Assembly: GCA_003024785.1 (NCBI GenBank)
Contig: PUQB01000140.1
Location: 406,090 to 470,089, forward strand
Direction of reading: 5' to 3'
DNA: 64,000 nt
From: Selaginella tamariscina
Taxonomy: Eukaryota; Streptophyta; Lycopodiopsida; Selaginellales; Selaginellaceae
Within the stretch, counting starts at the first letter, position 1; every line of letters starts with the position of its first letter. The position numbers were made by a program, and so were the translations under genes. The notes under the pieces are model-generated. The model was given only the letters and a program-made list of their open reading frames with translations, did no database searches and had not been told where the DNA came from. Shown here in pieces: positions 15,001 to 25,503 of the stretch.

Positions 15001-15603
15001 CTATATATAATATAATTTTATAGTATAATATAGTCGTAAATTATAATATACACACACACACACATATCCACGAACAAGCATATAGTGTCATGCACTTAAT
15101 AATGTTATTTATTGTGAACGAAACTAGCAATACCTGGTGATTTTCGACTTCTTCTTGCCATTTTAATATACTCCACGTATCCACGCCTTTCTCTCCATAG
15201 TAAAGTCCAATTTTAAGTTCTGTCCCTGCTGACAAAACCCGAGCTTGCTGGACAAGACATTATGTATGTTTTTGAGAAAACAGTGTACCTGATTTACCAA
15301 ATAAACTGTTGGAGCCAGGAAAACAGCTATGCGTTTCTTATGAGGGAGAGATAAACTCTCCGCAACACTGTTGATGAGCATAACGGCGATTTGGGTCTTG
15401 CCGGAGCCAGTTTCCAGATAAACTATGGTATTCTCTTTCATTGCTCTCTGTAAGGCATCGATTTGGTACCTACATTTGAGAAAGAAATTAAAATAGAATG
15501 CAAAAAGAAAATTTGAGGAATTTTAATGCTACTGTACATACCTACGAGGCTGGATTGGCAGGTGCTTCATCTTCTTCAGCGGTGGATCGGATGCAAATTC
15601 CAT
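1892..15603 (-). CDS. DCL: Dicer-like endoribonuclease (DCL4-like by architecture), about 30 exons
   Basis: Plant Dicer that cuts dsRNA into small RNAs. Exons inferred: 15603-15542, 15469-15289, 15247-15134, 14439-14305, 13932-13853, 13793-13729, 13345-13214, 13102-12971, 12605-12449, 12376-12271, 11792-11606, 10854-10699, 10595-10380, 9850-9582, 9389-9123, 9015-8935, 8448-8311, 8100-7914, 7749-7646, 7360-7170, 6659-6450, 6180-5961, 5799 to about 5573, 5413-5239, 5030 to about 4932, 4675-4562, 4387-4178, 3862-3814, 3726-3643, then 3' exons near 2930-2878, 2.69-2.58 kb, 2.44-2.32 kb and 2157-1892. Helicase motifs ETGSGKT, DECHH and LTASPI are visible. DUF283 and PAZ regions follow. RNase IIIa ([22 protein letters not shown]) and RNase IIIb ([25 protein letters not shown]) keep their acidic residues, and two dsRBDs close the protein. 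Two dsRBDs and a helicase resembling DCL4 suggest that clade, not proven. One-base run-length frameshifts occur in several exons. Helicase motif VI is abnormal (QSRTERQ). Confidence 0.85.
3324..3361. repeat. (GT)n microsatellite in a DCL intron
   Basis: About 38 bp of GT repeats preceded by (AT)n. Similar (GT/AC)n runs lie near 2194-2222, 3124-3153, 7022-7048 and 8815-8852, all in introns of the same gene. Confidence 0.9.
3480..3516 (-). repeat. Duplicate of a DCL linker exon
   Basis: About 40 nt, including the splice donor, nearly repeats the exon end at about 2878-2918; both encode a QPS(E/K)EIINQIQ-like peptide ending in CAAA|GTAA. Only about three mismatches are seen. The two copies lie about 600 bp apart in the linker between the two dsRBDs, which suggests tandem exon duplication. 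Which copy is spliced in cannot be told from sequence. Confidence 0.6.
5442..5520. repeat. (TC)n-(AT)n compound microsatellite in a DCL intron
   Basis: About 35 bp of (TC)n pass directly into about 44 bp of (AT)n, between the two RNase IIIb exons. Confidence 0.95.
6331..6389. repeat. (GA)n microsatellite in a DCL intron
   Basis: Uninterrupted GA dinucleotides of about 59 bp in the intron that splits the RNase IIIa domain. On the coding strand this is (CT)n, a pyrimidine tract. Confidence 0.95.
14763..14931 (+). pseudogene. Isolated TOR kinase exon inside a DCL intron, opposite strand
   Basis: Lies in the intron between DCL exons 3 and 4 (15133-14440) but codes on the plus strand. The 169-nt block is bounded by AG (14761-14762) and GT (14932-14933) like an intact exon. 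It reads [12 protein letters not shown], then [16 protein letters not shown], then [16 protein letters not shown], a strong match to the FAT region of plant TARGET OF RAPAMYCIN. One base near 14813 must be skipped to join the two frames. No other TOR exon is seen nearby, so this looks like a captured or transposed exon, not a nested gene. It would be antisense in the DCL pre-mRNA. Confidence 0.75.
15248..15288 (-). other. 41-nt intron in the Dicer-like gene
   Basis: The DCL frame is interrupted by 41 nt with GT at its start (15288) and AG at its end (15249-15248). It splits the conserved helicase stretch between LVNQ and [12 protein letters not shown]. Because 41 is not a multiple of three and both sides match the family in different frames, it has to be removed. 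This is much shorter than its neighbours (about 70 to 700 nt) and near or below the usual plant minimum. Confidence 0.65.
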
Positions 15604-16804
15604 GGCGATTGAGCTTCACAAACACAGCGCCATTCCTATTTGAAATGTAAACCCTAAAACAGAAACCCTGGAGTGCTTGGCGCACACAGAAATCGATCAG
15701 TTCGTCAGCGCCGCCTTCAGAATTCGGTAAGAACAGCTACAGATCGATCAATCCGTGCTCGGCGCATACAGAAATCCATCGCGGTGCGAATCGATCCATC
15801 AATTTGTGTGCATTCTACAGGAGGTAGGATTTTTCAGGCAAGATAATAGGTTAAAGTCGGATTCCGAGGAAGAACGGCTATGACACCTTGAATTACGAAT
15901 AGATACGTATCATTTTTGAACTCCAAAACAATAATCATGATGATCAAAACTATGTATTAAAAGTAATTCAGCAATGCAAATCATTCCAGATGTTATATAT
16001 GTTGATAATGACCATTTAAAATCCACAACCGTTTGATTACTCTCTATTAAAGATTTGCATATACATAAAAGACTTTGCAAGTTGCCCCTCCACAATGATG
16101 GAATCAAAGATACACATATATTCATAAGAATATTAAAAGCATCATAGTTGTGAATATTCTCTAGTACATTCCCCTGCATATTCTCAAGAAACTAGTAGAT
16201 ACATTATATGAGGTAAACTAATTTAATGAATTAAGTTATTACATTAATTTTAATATAAGTTTATTTTAATAAATACCACTAATTTCTAAACAATTAAAAA
16301 CAATAATGGCTCCAGCACACCTACCACTGACCTAACAAAGAATCCTCCACCAATGTTCACGGATCCAACAGTCTAAACTATTATAAATATATACTCCATA
16401 TAAATGGAAACTTTGAAATCTACTACGTTATGTTATCCTACAACGTGCCTAAAAGGTATAATCCATTTTTATGTTATATATACACTTCTATGACAGTTCA
16501 CGGACCAAACTATATATGTGATTAAGAGACCTTATATATATATATATATATACAAGGTATAGAAAAATATACTTTTCTAAAGGCAAAAAGAAAACAAAGG
16601 AAAAGGAAAATTCTCCGGGCTCCAGCGTCACGAGAAACTGAGTGAGGCTGGGCAAATTCTTTTTTCCATATATATCTCTCATTGTAGTCTACGCTACAAT
16701 CATTCAAGCATATATAAGAAAAAACCTTTGTACAGATTTAAGCTAAACCCACACACACAAAAACAAATATGAGAGGTAGTGGGTTTACCCATTTAACGTA
16801 GACA
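15604..16804. promoter_or_regulatory. DCL 5' flank and intergenic spacer
   Basis: Contains the presumed DCL promoter and 5' UTR (same-strand upstream gene ends at 16805). The proximal 250 bp are less AT-rich than the rest and hold an AAACCCTA motif near 15649 and an imperfect repeat of a TGC(T)CGGCGCA-like block near 15677 and 15756. Further out the sequence is AT-rich. A minus-strand open frame at 15910-16179 resembles no family I know and could be chance. No exact promoter element is assigned. Confidence 0.45.
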
Positions 16805-19238
16805 TTATCTGGTGCAGCACACTCGAAGAATTGGCTGTGCAACTGCTGGTGTGAGTATAGTCGAACAATACTGTTCCCAAGATGGTGACTTTTCACCGTC
16901 TGAACGATAAACATACGTCAGAATAGAGCATAAGTAATATATATATATATATATATATATATAACAGCTTAGATACATCTGTCTGATTAAATGCCTATAT
17001 GCATATTTATAGATTCATATCTCAAAGCTTAGTATGAGAATGTAAAGAGTTTACCTAGAAAGATAATGTAATCTAGATAATGTCTACGATTATAAGACTA
17101 TTTAACATGGTTGATAAATTTATTATATGATATTATCATTAGAAAACATTCTGCATGAGTATATACGGACACATAATATATAATTTGGATATATAGAAAA
17201 TACGTTGTAATAACTTGAGTTGTATAAACAAATGAACTTCTTACCGTCTGAATCGCTGCTTGCATCAGAGCTTAGGTCCGATTGTTGTTGGTATGCTGCA
17301 TGCAGCTCCATAACTAGCTTTGCGCGCGGCCTCTCGTGCCTCGGGAAGCTGGTCAATCAACTGTGCTGCTGCAATTTGCATTAGTGCCTCCACTCCGTAG
17401 TCTTTTATCCCCTCTGCACCCTGTTACAAACTAGCATAAGATGTTGATAAAAATATGGGTTATAAAATATATTCTATAAAAGCGAGAAACATACATTTAT
17501 TACATGAAAAAGACACATAATCGGAAAACAAGAGCATACATCACTAAATACATGGATGTAAAACAGTATACATACATACAACCCATAGATATACATCTCC
17601 CCACTAAAGTCTAGCGTAATTGCAATGATGTACATACGTAGTAGCATCGTTTGAGTGCGTGTGTGACACATAGTATACGTGCAACGACTCTTCGAACTCT
17701 AAATGAGCAATACAATCTTTACCTTTCCGCCACACTAACGAAAACGAAATAAAGATGTTGACTCACACCAACATGAAAATGAAATGTTAGGACATATAAA
17801 CTGAAAGACAAATACGACTTATAATTGGAAAAGGAAGTCGCACTTCAATGAAAATGAAATGACGTATGTAGAAAAGTACTTCCCCGCAACATCAGCAAAT
17901 GCACATAGAAATAAACATATAAGCACGACCCACAAGCAACTTGACAATAATAAGAAAATAACTTGTACAGATCAACACCAATGTAATATAAACTTACCAT
18001 AAATGAAATACAAATAACGGGCGCAACATGAAACGGATCATGCATATCCAAGATATATATATAACGGACTACGTCCTCTCATGATGAAAAGAGGAACTTA
18101 CAAGCTTTGAGACGCTCTTCGAGATGCACATTGCGGCTTTGGCACGGACTCGCGGGTTCCTGTGAGTTGTATATGGCTGCAGTTTCTGGATCAGAGGCAC
18201 GGGCGAGATCCACGTTGTCATGCCCAAAAGAGCCTTTTCTGCCTCCTCACACACGAACTTCTTATCTTGTGATGCCTTCAGTAAAAGCTGTAGCAACTGT
18301 ACACATCCACACACACACAACTTCAGAAAACCCCATAATGTAAGAAAATGCCCAAATGGAGGTCAGACTAAACCAATTTTAACACCAAGTAATAACCTAC
18401 AGATTTCATCCTACATTTCCCTAAAAAAACCAAAAGCACTAACCAGGGGATCAAACATCTCCAGCATTTGGTCCTGATAGGCATGAAACAAATCCGCGCA
18501 AGCCATAATCGCTGTTTTACAAAGACAACTCCGAGGATTCTTCACGGCTTTCAAAACAAGATTCATGATATTTTCTCTGCCAGATTCACGGCCACACTTA
18601 CAGTCACTATCAAAGCCAAAAAAATACAACATTAAAAGAGAGACTCACAGAATGGGAAGTAGCAAATCCGGCTGAAAGATGGAGATCTGTCGAACCTGAT
18701 TGAGCGCATCACATACGGTAAGCCAGTTGCTGGAGCCGAGCCTCGCCGCAAGGGTCTGCCTCCGCAAGTCAAAGAAAAGCAGATCTGAGGATAAAGAACA
18801 TACCTTCAGCGCCGTTTCTGAATCTTCGAGCAGCTTGAGATCCTTGGAAAGAATGTATTCCACTTCTTGAGCCGGCGGCTCCGAATCTTGAGTCGGCAGC
18901 TTCTGCGCCTTCGGATTCATACCTTGCGGTTTCAAGTCGCGATTTTGGGGCTCCTGCTGCTTTGGATTCATACCTTGCGGCTTGCCGCACGCATTTGAGT
19001 CGCGCTCCAAATCTTGCTTGTGCGGCTTCGGATTCAGCTTGGCGCATGCATTCAAGTCGCGGTTTTCGTTGGAAAGCACACCTTGCGACTTGGCGCACGC
19101 ATTCAAGTCGCGATTCTCGTCGTTGTTGCGAGGCGCCAATGCAATCTTGCCCCCGCCGACAGGGACGGCGCCTTGCTGCTGCTGCTTCTTGGCAAACATC
19201 GGTGCCAAATGCGGCTTCCTCACAGCCGCCTCAGACAT
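16805..19238 (-). CDS. Plant ARM-repeat/TOG-domain protein, 5 exons
   Basis: Exons 19238-18649, 18576-18444, 18296-18102, 17420-17245 and 16899-16805. The N-terminal third (MSEAAVRKPHLAPMF onward) is low-complexity and Gln/Asn-rich, with four loose repeats of RDLNACAK-type peptides. Next comes a TOG/ARM array: LARLGSSNWLTVCDALNQVR, ENIMNLVLKAVKNPRS, LLQLLLKASQDKKFVCEEAE, RVRAKAAMCISKSVSKL and QLIDQLPEAREAARK. This order matches the plant ARM-repeat family that includes Arabidopsis At3g01450, as I recall it; TOG-type arrays generally bind tubulin, but this family's role is poorly defined. The C-terminus is an acidic Ser/Asp stretch followed by SWEQYC. One extra A near 17310 breaks the frame in exon 4, probably a run-length error. 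Translation starts at the ATG before SEAAVRK. Confidence 0.75.
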
Positions 19239-19654
19239 CGAATCGAAGAACACGAGAAAGAATGTAGACGAACGCAAAAACCCTCCTTTCTTCTTCCGAG
19301 AAGCGTGTATATGCAACAATGTACTTGGTTTTTATTTGGCCCTTCAAATGCAGGCTTGTACACTTCGTCTTGGCCGTTTAAGCCCGTCATGCCCGTCGTT
19401 TGAAGGGCTTATCGTCTGTGAACAAATCGGAATATTACGACGGACGCCCGTCAAGATGCCGGCCGACGTGACATCCCACCGTTGGGCGTAAAGCTCCACA
19501 TGGCGTTAATTTACCCGTAAGCAATTCGAACTCGGGACTTGTCAGCTTTTCGGAAGAATATGCTTGAATCTCTAATTTTAAATAGCCTCACTTTGTATCT
19601 AGTGGTCAAATGACAATTGAGATATTAAAAACCTGTTCTTTGTTTCAAATAAAG

Positions 19655-19691
<37 letters not shown>

Positions 19692-19972
19692 CTATGTGTT
19701 GATTATATTATGTGTTAGTACTAAAGATATATTAAAGAAGCAAGAGAATCCTTTGCTTAGGAAATGTATGACAATGTTTAAATCTTGAGTACGTATTTAT
19801 TTAAATATATGATAGATTATCCTTTATCAAATCCAACGGTGCAAACTCCATCTCACAGATGTATGTAAAGAGCATCATTTTAAGTTACATAAAATATAGA
19901 ATCCAGTCCACAGTTCAATTCTCAGTAGGACCTATTTTTAATGCGAATTAGGGCTCCTAAACCAATTAGGGC

Positions 19973-19980
19973 TAGGGTTT
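19973..19980 (-). promoter_or_regulatory. Telo-box (AAACCCTA) upstream of F-box gene A
   Basis: TAGGGTTT on the plus strand, inside GGGCTAGGGTTTAGGAG, about 245 bp before the start codon. Telo-boxes are known plant promoter elements. The same block is kept in copy B at 59699-59706. Confidence 0.45.
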
Positions 19981-20146
19981 AGGAGCGAGCAGCGCCTCTG
20001 ATACAGGTTCGTTATACCTGCACGCACTACATACATATGTATATTCCTCTGTGTTTATCTACAGCACAATCCTCTGTGTTTATCTACAACACATTAATTA
20101 TAATTTATATGCGTTTCAGACAGAATATGCACATTTTCGTATTTTT

Positions 20147-20149
<3 letters not shown>

Positions 20150-20201
<52 letters not shown>

Positions 20202-20210
20202 CATACAGAG
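20150..20210. repeat. (CA)n-(TA)n microsatellite before F-box gene A
   Basis: About 30 bp of CA repeats followed by a (TA)n run, directly 5' of the F-box start codon. In copy B the CA run is longer (about 59872-59914) and the (TA)n run much shorter. Repeat length is thus among the clearest differences between the two copies. Confidence 0.9.
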
Positions 20211-20224
20211 AATATATATACAGA

Positions 20225-21816
20225 ATGGTGAAAAAACGGAAGAGGCTGCTGCCAATTGTACTACCTCGATGGCTGAGGATTCTAGATGTAGCAATGAGGA
20301 AACCACACAAAAAGATGAAGAAGAAGCAGGCACCGAGTTTATCTCCAGACCTGTGGCTCAAGATATTTTCACAGCTCAGTAACTATTCAGACTACTGCCG
20401 AAGTATTGTAGCAGTAAGGAGCGTCTGCAAGGAGTGGAGAGAGATTTGCTGCCGGGGTTTTGAAGATATTTCCCTTTGCTTTAGAGGGGATCTATGCAAG
20501 CACCACGGAGAAGATCTTACGGAGTGCAACTGCTTGTTAGAAGCACTGGATAGCATTATCATGAGCTCCCGAAACTTGAAGTATATTACCTTGGACACCC
20601 TCCTTCCAGGCATTCCCGAGGTAATCCTGTGTGTGTGTGTGTGTACACGTACATATTACTATATGTCTACTTTAGTTAATAACAAGGGGAATACGAGAGA
20701 ACAAGCTAACAAACATATGCATCTTGGACCTTGAGGTGCTATATGAAACCACGACGGTATTCTGCAACCTCATTTCGAGCTTGGGAAGTTGTACAAATCT
20801 GCGGGAGCTGAAGTTGAAACCAGTCGAGACAGTGGACGATCCAAATATGTCCTCACCAAGCCTTCCGGCCTTACCAAAGCTACGATGTATACAAATCCAG
20901 TTGGAGACTGAGTCAAGAACAATAGAGGTACGTTGTTTTTGTATATGGTCATGTGTGTGTATTCCAAACTCACACAGTACTCAGTGTTTTGTAGAGAATG
21001 CACCTATGTTGGAGGACTTGCTACTCTTCCTTGATGTTACGGAGCCCTTGTGTCTGAAGCTGCCAAATGCTTCCTCAGTGAGGATGAAAGCGGATGTGGG
21101 GATTAAACTGGAGGCACCCGAGGTGAAAACGCTAGAGCTAATGTATTGTCACAGGACACACTATGTTCCGAGGCGGTTCGAGCTACCAACAGGTGACTTC
21201 CTTGAGGATGTTTGTCTCACTGGTTCGTTGCCAGACTGGTTTCTGCCTCTGAGGTTTCACTGCTCCGGAGGCTTAGTCTCTGTCCGACCTACTTCAGATA
21301 TGGGCAAAGCGAGAGGATACCCCTCGATAGTCTCTTTCTCCAGACAGGGTTGGTACACCTGGAGCATCTCAAGGTGAACCTCACCTTTCTTTCGGTAAGT
21401 ACGTCTCTCTCTCTCTCTCTCTCTCTCAGCGTCCAGTGTGTGTGTGTGTGTGTTAACCTCTTCTGTTGTTACAGAGGATAAGGTTACCAGAGAAGAGGTT
21501 AAATCTTCCAGCACTGAAGCACTTCGCAGTGGATGCAATAGAGAGGATGTGGCACGATGAACGAGAGGAAAGTGTACGTGAGCAATGCATTGCTGACGTG
21601 GTGAGGTGTGTACTTGACCAGTGTCGAGGAGCGGACCTGGAATTGGAGGCTGACAGCATGGCAATATGTTACCACGAGCTTTGGGGCCCGAGTAAGGATC
21701 TGCTTGAGAATCTGGTCGCTTGGTTTGTTGAAGGGGGTGGCCAGGAAAAGGATATTCCCTGGCAGATCATGGATCTCCTGCGTTACAAGCGGAACCCGGC
21801 TCACTTTATTAATTAA
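20225..21816 (+). CDS. F-box protein, copy A, 4 exons
   Basis: Exons 20225-20620, 20706-20927, 20997-21394 and 21475-21816, giving about 452 residues once one base is allowed for. A Lys/Arg-rich N-terminus (MVKKRKRLLP) is followed by an F-box at about residues 38-85 (LSPDLWLKIFSQLSNYSDYC ... SVCKEWREI). The rest holds leucine-rich segments (LRELKLKP, LEDLLLFLDV, LRRLSLCP, LVHLEHLKVNL). F-box proteins recruit substrates to SCF ubiquitin ligases; no substrate can be inferred. Exon 3 lacks one C near 21257 that copy B has, which breaks the frame. Exon 1 is intact here but shifted in copy B. Each copy therefore supports the other, and I think the gene is functional in at least one locus. Confidence 0.8.
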
Positions 21817-24800
21817 TAAGATTATTGATATTTAAATTATATTTATTTGCGTGAGTAATACACACACTTTGGATACTTAAACTTAAAGTATAGGTGGAAT
21901 GACTTAGTTGAATAGATGTTATTATCAATATTATATTGTAAATATCAGATTTATAATTAACTATCATGTTTTATTATAAAATTTAACATATTTTTGAACA
22001 AATTCTTACAGATATATTATAATTATCTTTATAATAATCACTTTAATATATAAACAAGTAATAAAGACTTATATATGAGAGCTTTAATATCTACACGTCG
22101 TTAACAAATCTATATTAAGTTTCTTAAATCCATGTAAAATTAATATTATTTACTACAAATGTAAATTATAGAATACGGAATTTACAAACCAAATTAAAAA
22201 TTTATCTTTCCAAATGTTCATGGCCCATTATATAAAAATTTAAAAAACTTATATTATTCATATTTATTAAACACAAATAGTATTGGTAATTGATGTAAAT
22301 TAGAAATTACATATTAATCATTTATAAAATTTACTTAATAATTTGTTTTGGATATATAAATAAAATACACAAATAAAGAACTAGTATTATATATATAAAT
22401 ATATAGAGACACACACACACACACACACAAACACACGAAAATGATACTACAATAATATATATAAAATAGAATGGAACATAGTTAGTTCAATTAGAGCTAT
22501 AACATAAAGTTTAATACAGCTATTATATGATATTAATATAGAAATCAATATATAAGACAAGAATAATAAATTTTACACAGTTTAAATATTTGCATATAAC
22601 TATATAAACATCAAAACTATTGAATAAGTATTGCAGTTCCATCTCAATTTATTAAAATAAAAAATGCACACACGCATATAAGCATATAGGTAATAATAAA
22701 TATATCTCTTAAGTTAGCTATATCTTAGTGCATATTGCATTTGTCACATACTCAACACAGCTACTTGTAATGCTTAGGTCATTTCCAAGCGGAATATGTC
22801 ACCCCATACTATGTCATAAATATTGAAAAATCTTCATAATTTTATTGAATTTATATTACGAAGTTAAGCTAAGCGGAATTTTTTAGTTATATCTATATAT
22901 ATAAATCTGTGGAGTCAAACTAAAATGAAGTTTAAATTAATATCAACTTTATAATATACAAAATATTATATTAAACTAAAGTAAAATGCTCAAAAGTGAG
23001 TATTATTTGAGAGCTCGTTATAATGCTATTGAATATATACTTGCACCTAAGTGAGATCTTCTATGTGTACTTATAAGAACTGAATTATACTGTTACCTGT
23101 CACCAACACTCATCTATACGATAAATTAAGAGAGGATAACAACAATGTAATGGTCATTGTATAGTTAAGGTCACTAAGTTAAGAATAACAACTCACATTA
23201 AAAGTTATTAAATAAATTAAATATGAATAAAACTTAAGAGTTAAGGAATAAAAACTCAACTTAAGGTATGTGTTTAAGAAAAACTCATTCAGATTAAGAA
23301 TAATAAGTAAGTTAAAAATTTGCTTAGGAATAAACTCAAATTAAGGATAATAACTAAGTTAAAAGTCCAACTTACAAATAAAACTCACAAGATAACTAAG
23401 TTAAATAATTAAGCTCAGATAAATTCACTAAGATTAAAAATTTACTCATTAAGTTAGAAGATAAACTCACCAAGTTAGTTAAGAAAGTATAAATTAGAAA
23501 ATAATTAGGTCAGCACTTATGGACATGTCTACTAGTCAATTAAGAAAATAATTAATTAACTAATTAAATATTATTTAAGTTATATTTTTTATCTAAGATT
23601 TCTATATAAATAAGGTATATTTATCTTTTTAAAATTTTATAACATTTATCACCCACACTTTCATAATTAATGTTTTACATATCTTTCTTAAGTTTGGGGT
23701 TGGTTGTAGTAGGTGGATGACTTTTAATTAGGAAATAATATCCTACCATGAAGGTGTATAAAATGTTAAAATATAATATTTAAGTGGTCGTAAAAGAACT
23801 TTATGATTTTTTTGAAGATTTAAGGTAATATGAATTAAATATTTTTGCACTTATTAAGATTAATATGAAAATGGAACTTATAAAGCCTTAAAATCTTAAT
23901 AATCGTATTAATAATCTACCATAAGGGTACAAAATCATTTTGGGTAGTTAAGAGTTATAAAAATTAATTCAAAAAATATAATACAAAAAGTTTAAAATTT
24001 AAATGAATGCATATGACATATATAATATTATACAAGTGACTCTTCGAGTTGATAAGACAAAGGGTTATTAACATTTATAATAAATTGTTATAATTTAAAT
24101 TTATTTAATCTTTTTATCTTACATATGCTATAAGCTAGTCAAAAATACTAAATTAAAATTATGATATTAATTTTTGATAACTAATCTATGTTGACATGTC
24201 TTTAGGACTACCATTTAAATTAACCTTCAATGTGATATATCAGAATGACATGGCTTGACATTATTTCCATGTCCTTAATTTAGCATTATATACTTAATCT
24301 AAGTTAAAAATTAAAAACTATGTTATAATCTCCATAATCATATCATTTATGATTTACTGCTAAATGAATAATTGAAAACAATATTTTAATTTTTTTTTAC
24401 TTAATTCCAAAGACACATTAAGTATGAGTTTAACAAATCAATCTATAAGATAATACAATGTTTTAGTCAACTAGCTTTGGAAACAATTTTAAGGTTAGGA
24501 TTATGATTAATATATATTTAATAGTTAATAATAATGTTAACAACAAACTTGTTCATGTTTCAAGTAGAGTTGTTTATGTTGACCATTAGTCTATAAATAT
24601 TTGTGTATACTAGGTGTAAGATGATTCCTTTGTACAATTGTCATGTAAATTTGTTTTTCAACTTGTTATCTTGAAGAAGAAATTTACTTAATAAACTAAA
24701 GAGATTAAAATATGTATTGATTTTTGTATTAAACATTTTATTATTAATTAGTTAATCATGTTGCATATATAAGATAAAAAAGAAGAAGTTAAATTGTATT

Positions 24801-25345
24801 TGTTGTTTTTATAAGCTTTTAGAAGATATACTATAGTTTCATGGGAAAGATTGTGGAAGATAATAATGCATTTGTGAGATTTTATAAAAAGTTCTTGTTT
24901 ATATCATTAGTTGAAGCAATTTTTAAATACACTTATTAATATTGAGATTTATTAAATATTTATTTTGTTTTGTTTCTACATTGATCAATTCAATGTCTTG
25001 TTAATGTGAGAAATGAATGGGAATTCTTATTTAGAACAATATATGTTTTATTTTTTATTTATCAATTATGTATTTACAATCTAACATCATTAAAATACCA
25101 TTTATTAAAGTACATGAGTAATACACAATAACATTAAAGTACTATGCACTAAGACAATATTTAAGAAATTAAGTTTGTAATGTTTAAATTATAACAAAAT
25201 ACATGTATGAACTTGGATTTTCTAGTAACAATATATAAACAATTACATATGTTAGTGTATTATCAATTATGAAAGTCCTTATATCGTATAGATTGGTAAC
25301 ACAATATTTATCTAAATGATTCATATCAAGTAATAATTATAACAA
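21817..25345. other. AT-rich downstream part of duplicated unit
   Basis: No gene is seen. About 23160-23500 is built of variants of a short motif (AAGTTAAGAATAACAACTCA and similar). Homology with copy B runs to 25037; about 300 bp of unique AT-rich sequence then leads to the old gypsy element. Confidence 0.6.
21899..22806. mobile_element. Copy-A-specific ~0.9-kb block, possible nonautonomous DNA element
   Basis: Present in copy A of the duplication and missing from copy B, except for one 43-bp piece that is inverted there. Its ends carry an imperfect inverted match: TGGAATGACTTAG near 21895 and CTTAGGTCATTTCCA near 22773. It has no coding capacity and includes an (AC)n run at about 22411-22430. 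It could be a transposon present only in copy A, or DNA deleted from copy B. Confidence 0.4.
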
Positions 25346-25348
25346 CAT

Positions 25349-25503
25349 GTGAGGTCCATGTGTATAGTTACAATGCTGTATTATTATTAACGTAGTGAGA
25401 TTTTAGTAAGCCGTTGGATTGGTTTCAATTCGGATCATCTGTTATAAGTTAGGGTTTTGGGCTAATATGAGATGCACATTTCTATATTATAAGCTCTTAC
25501 ATT
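25349..25503 (+). repeat. Left LTR of old gypsy element
   Basis: Begins TGTGAGGTCCATGTG, matching the start of the 30293 copy. It contains TTATTATTA(A/G)C and TAGGGTTTTGG-like blocks shared with the young LTR. Edges are approximate. Confidence 0.7.

Larger units (their letters stand above)
19371..25037 (+). repeat. Segmental duplication, copy A (direct)
   Basis: Homology to 59091-64000 starts abruptly at TTGGCCGTTTAAGCC and continues through the whole F-box gene and about 3 kb of AT-rich downstream DNA. It reaches the end of the window in the second copy, so the true right edge is not seen. Coding parts differ by only a few bases; noncoding parts differ mainly by small indels. Copy A has about 900 bp (21899-22806) that copy B lacks. 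The left edge lies only about 130 bp upstream of the ARM/TOG gene start. Confidence 0.9.

Noticed and set aside
1892..15603. Dicer-like gene as a pseudogene
   Set aside because: Frameshifts are nearly all single-base run-length changes, while splice sites and RNase III catalytic residues are kept; sequence error is the simpler reading.
15910..16179. 89-residue minus-strand open frame between DCL and the ARM/TOG gene
   Set aside because: No recognised motif, AT-rich setting; could be chance, so it is not called as a gene.
19371..19460. Helitron end at the left edge of the duplicated unit (GC-rich hairpin AAGCCC...GGGCTT)
   Set aside because: No CTRR end or A/T insertion site is seen at the edge in either copy.
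18769..19491. Plus- and minus-strand alternative frames over ARM/TOG exon 1
   Set aside because: They are shadows of the low-complexity, GC-richer N-terminal exon, with no family match and no conservation argument.
19510..19620. tRNA or SINE suggested by a TTCGAACTCGGGAC block
   Set aside because: No complete cloverleaf and no well-placed A box; the block is just part of the duplicated unit.
20051..20734. Long open frame running through the (CA)n/(TA)n repeat into F-box exon 1
   Set aside because: The upstream part is microsatellite translation; the ATG at 20225 starts the conserved protein.
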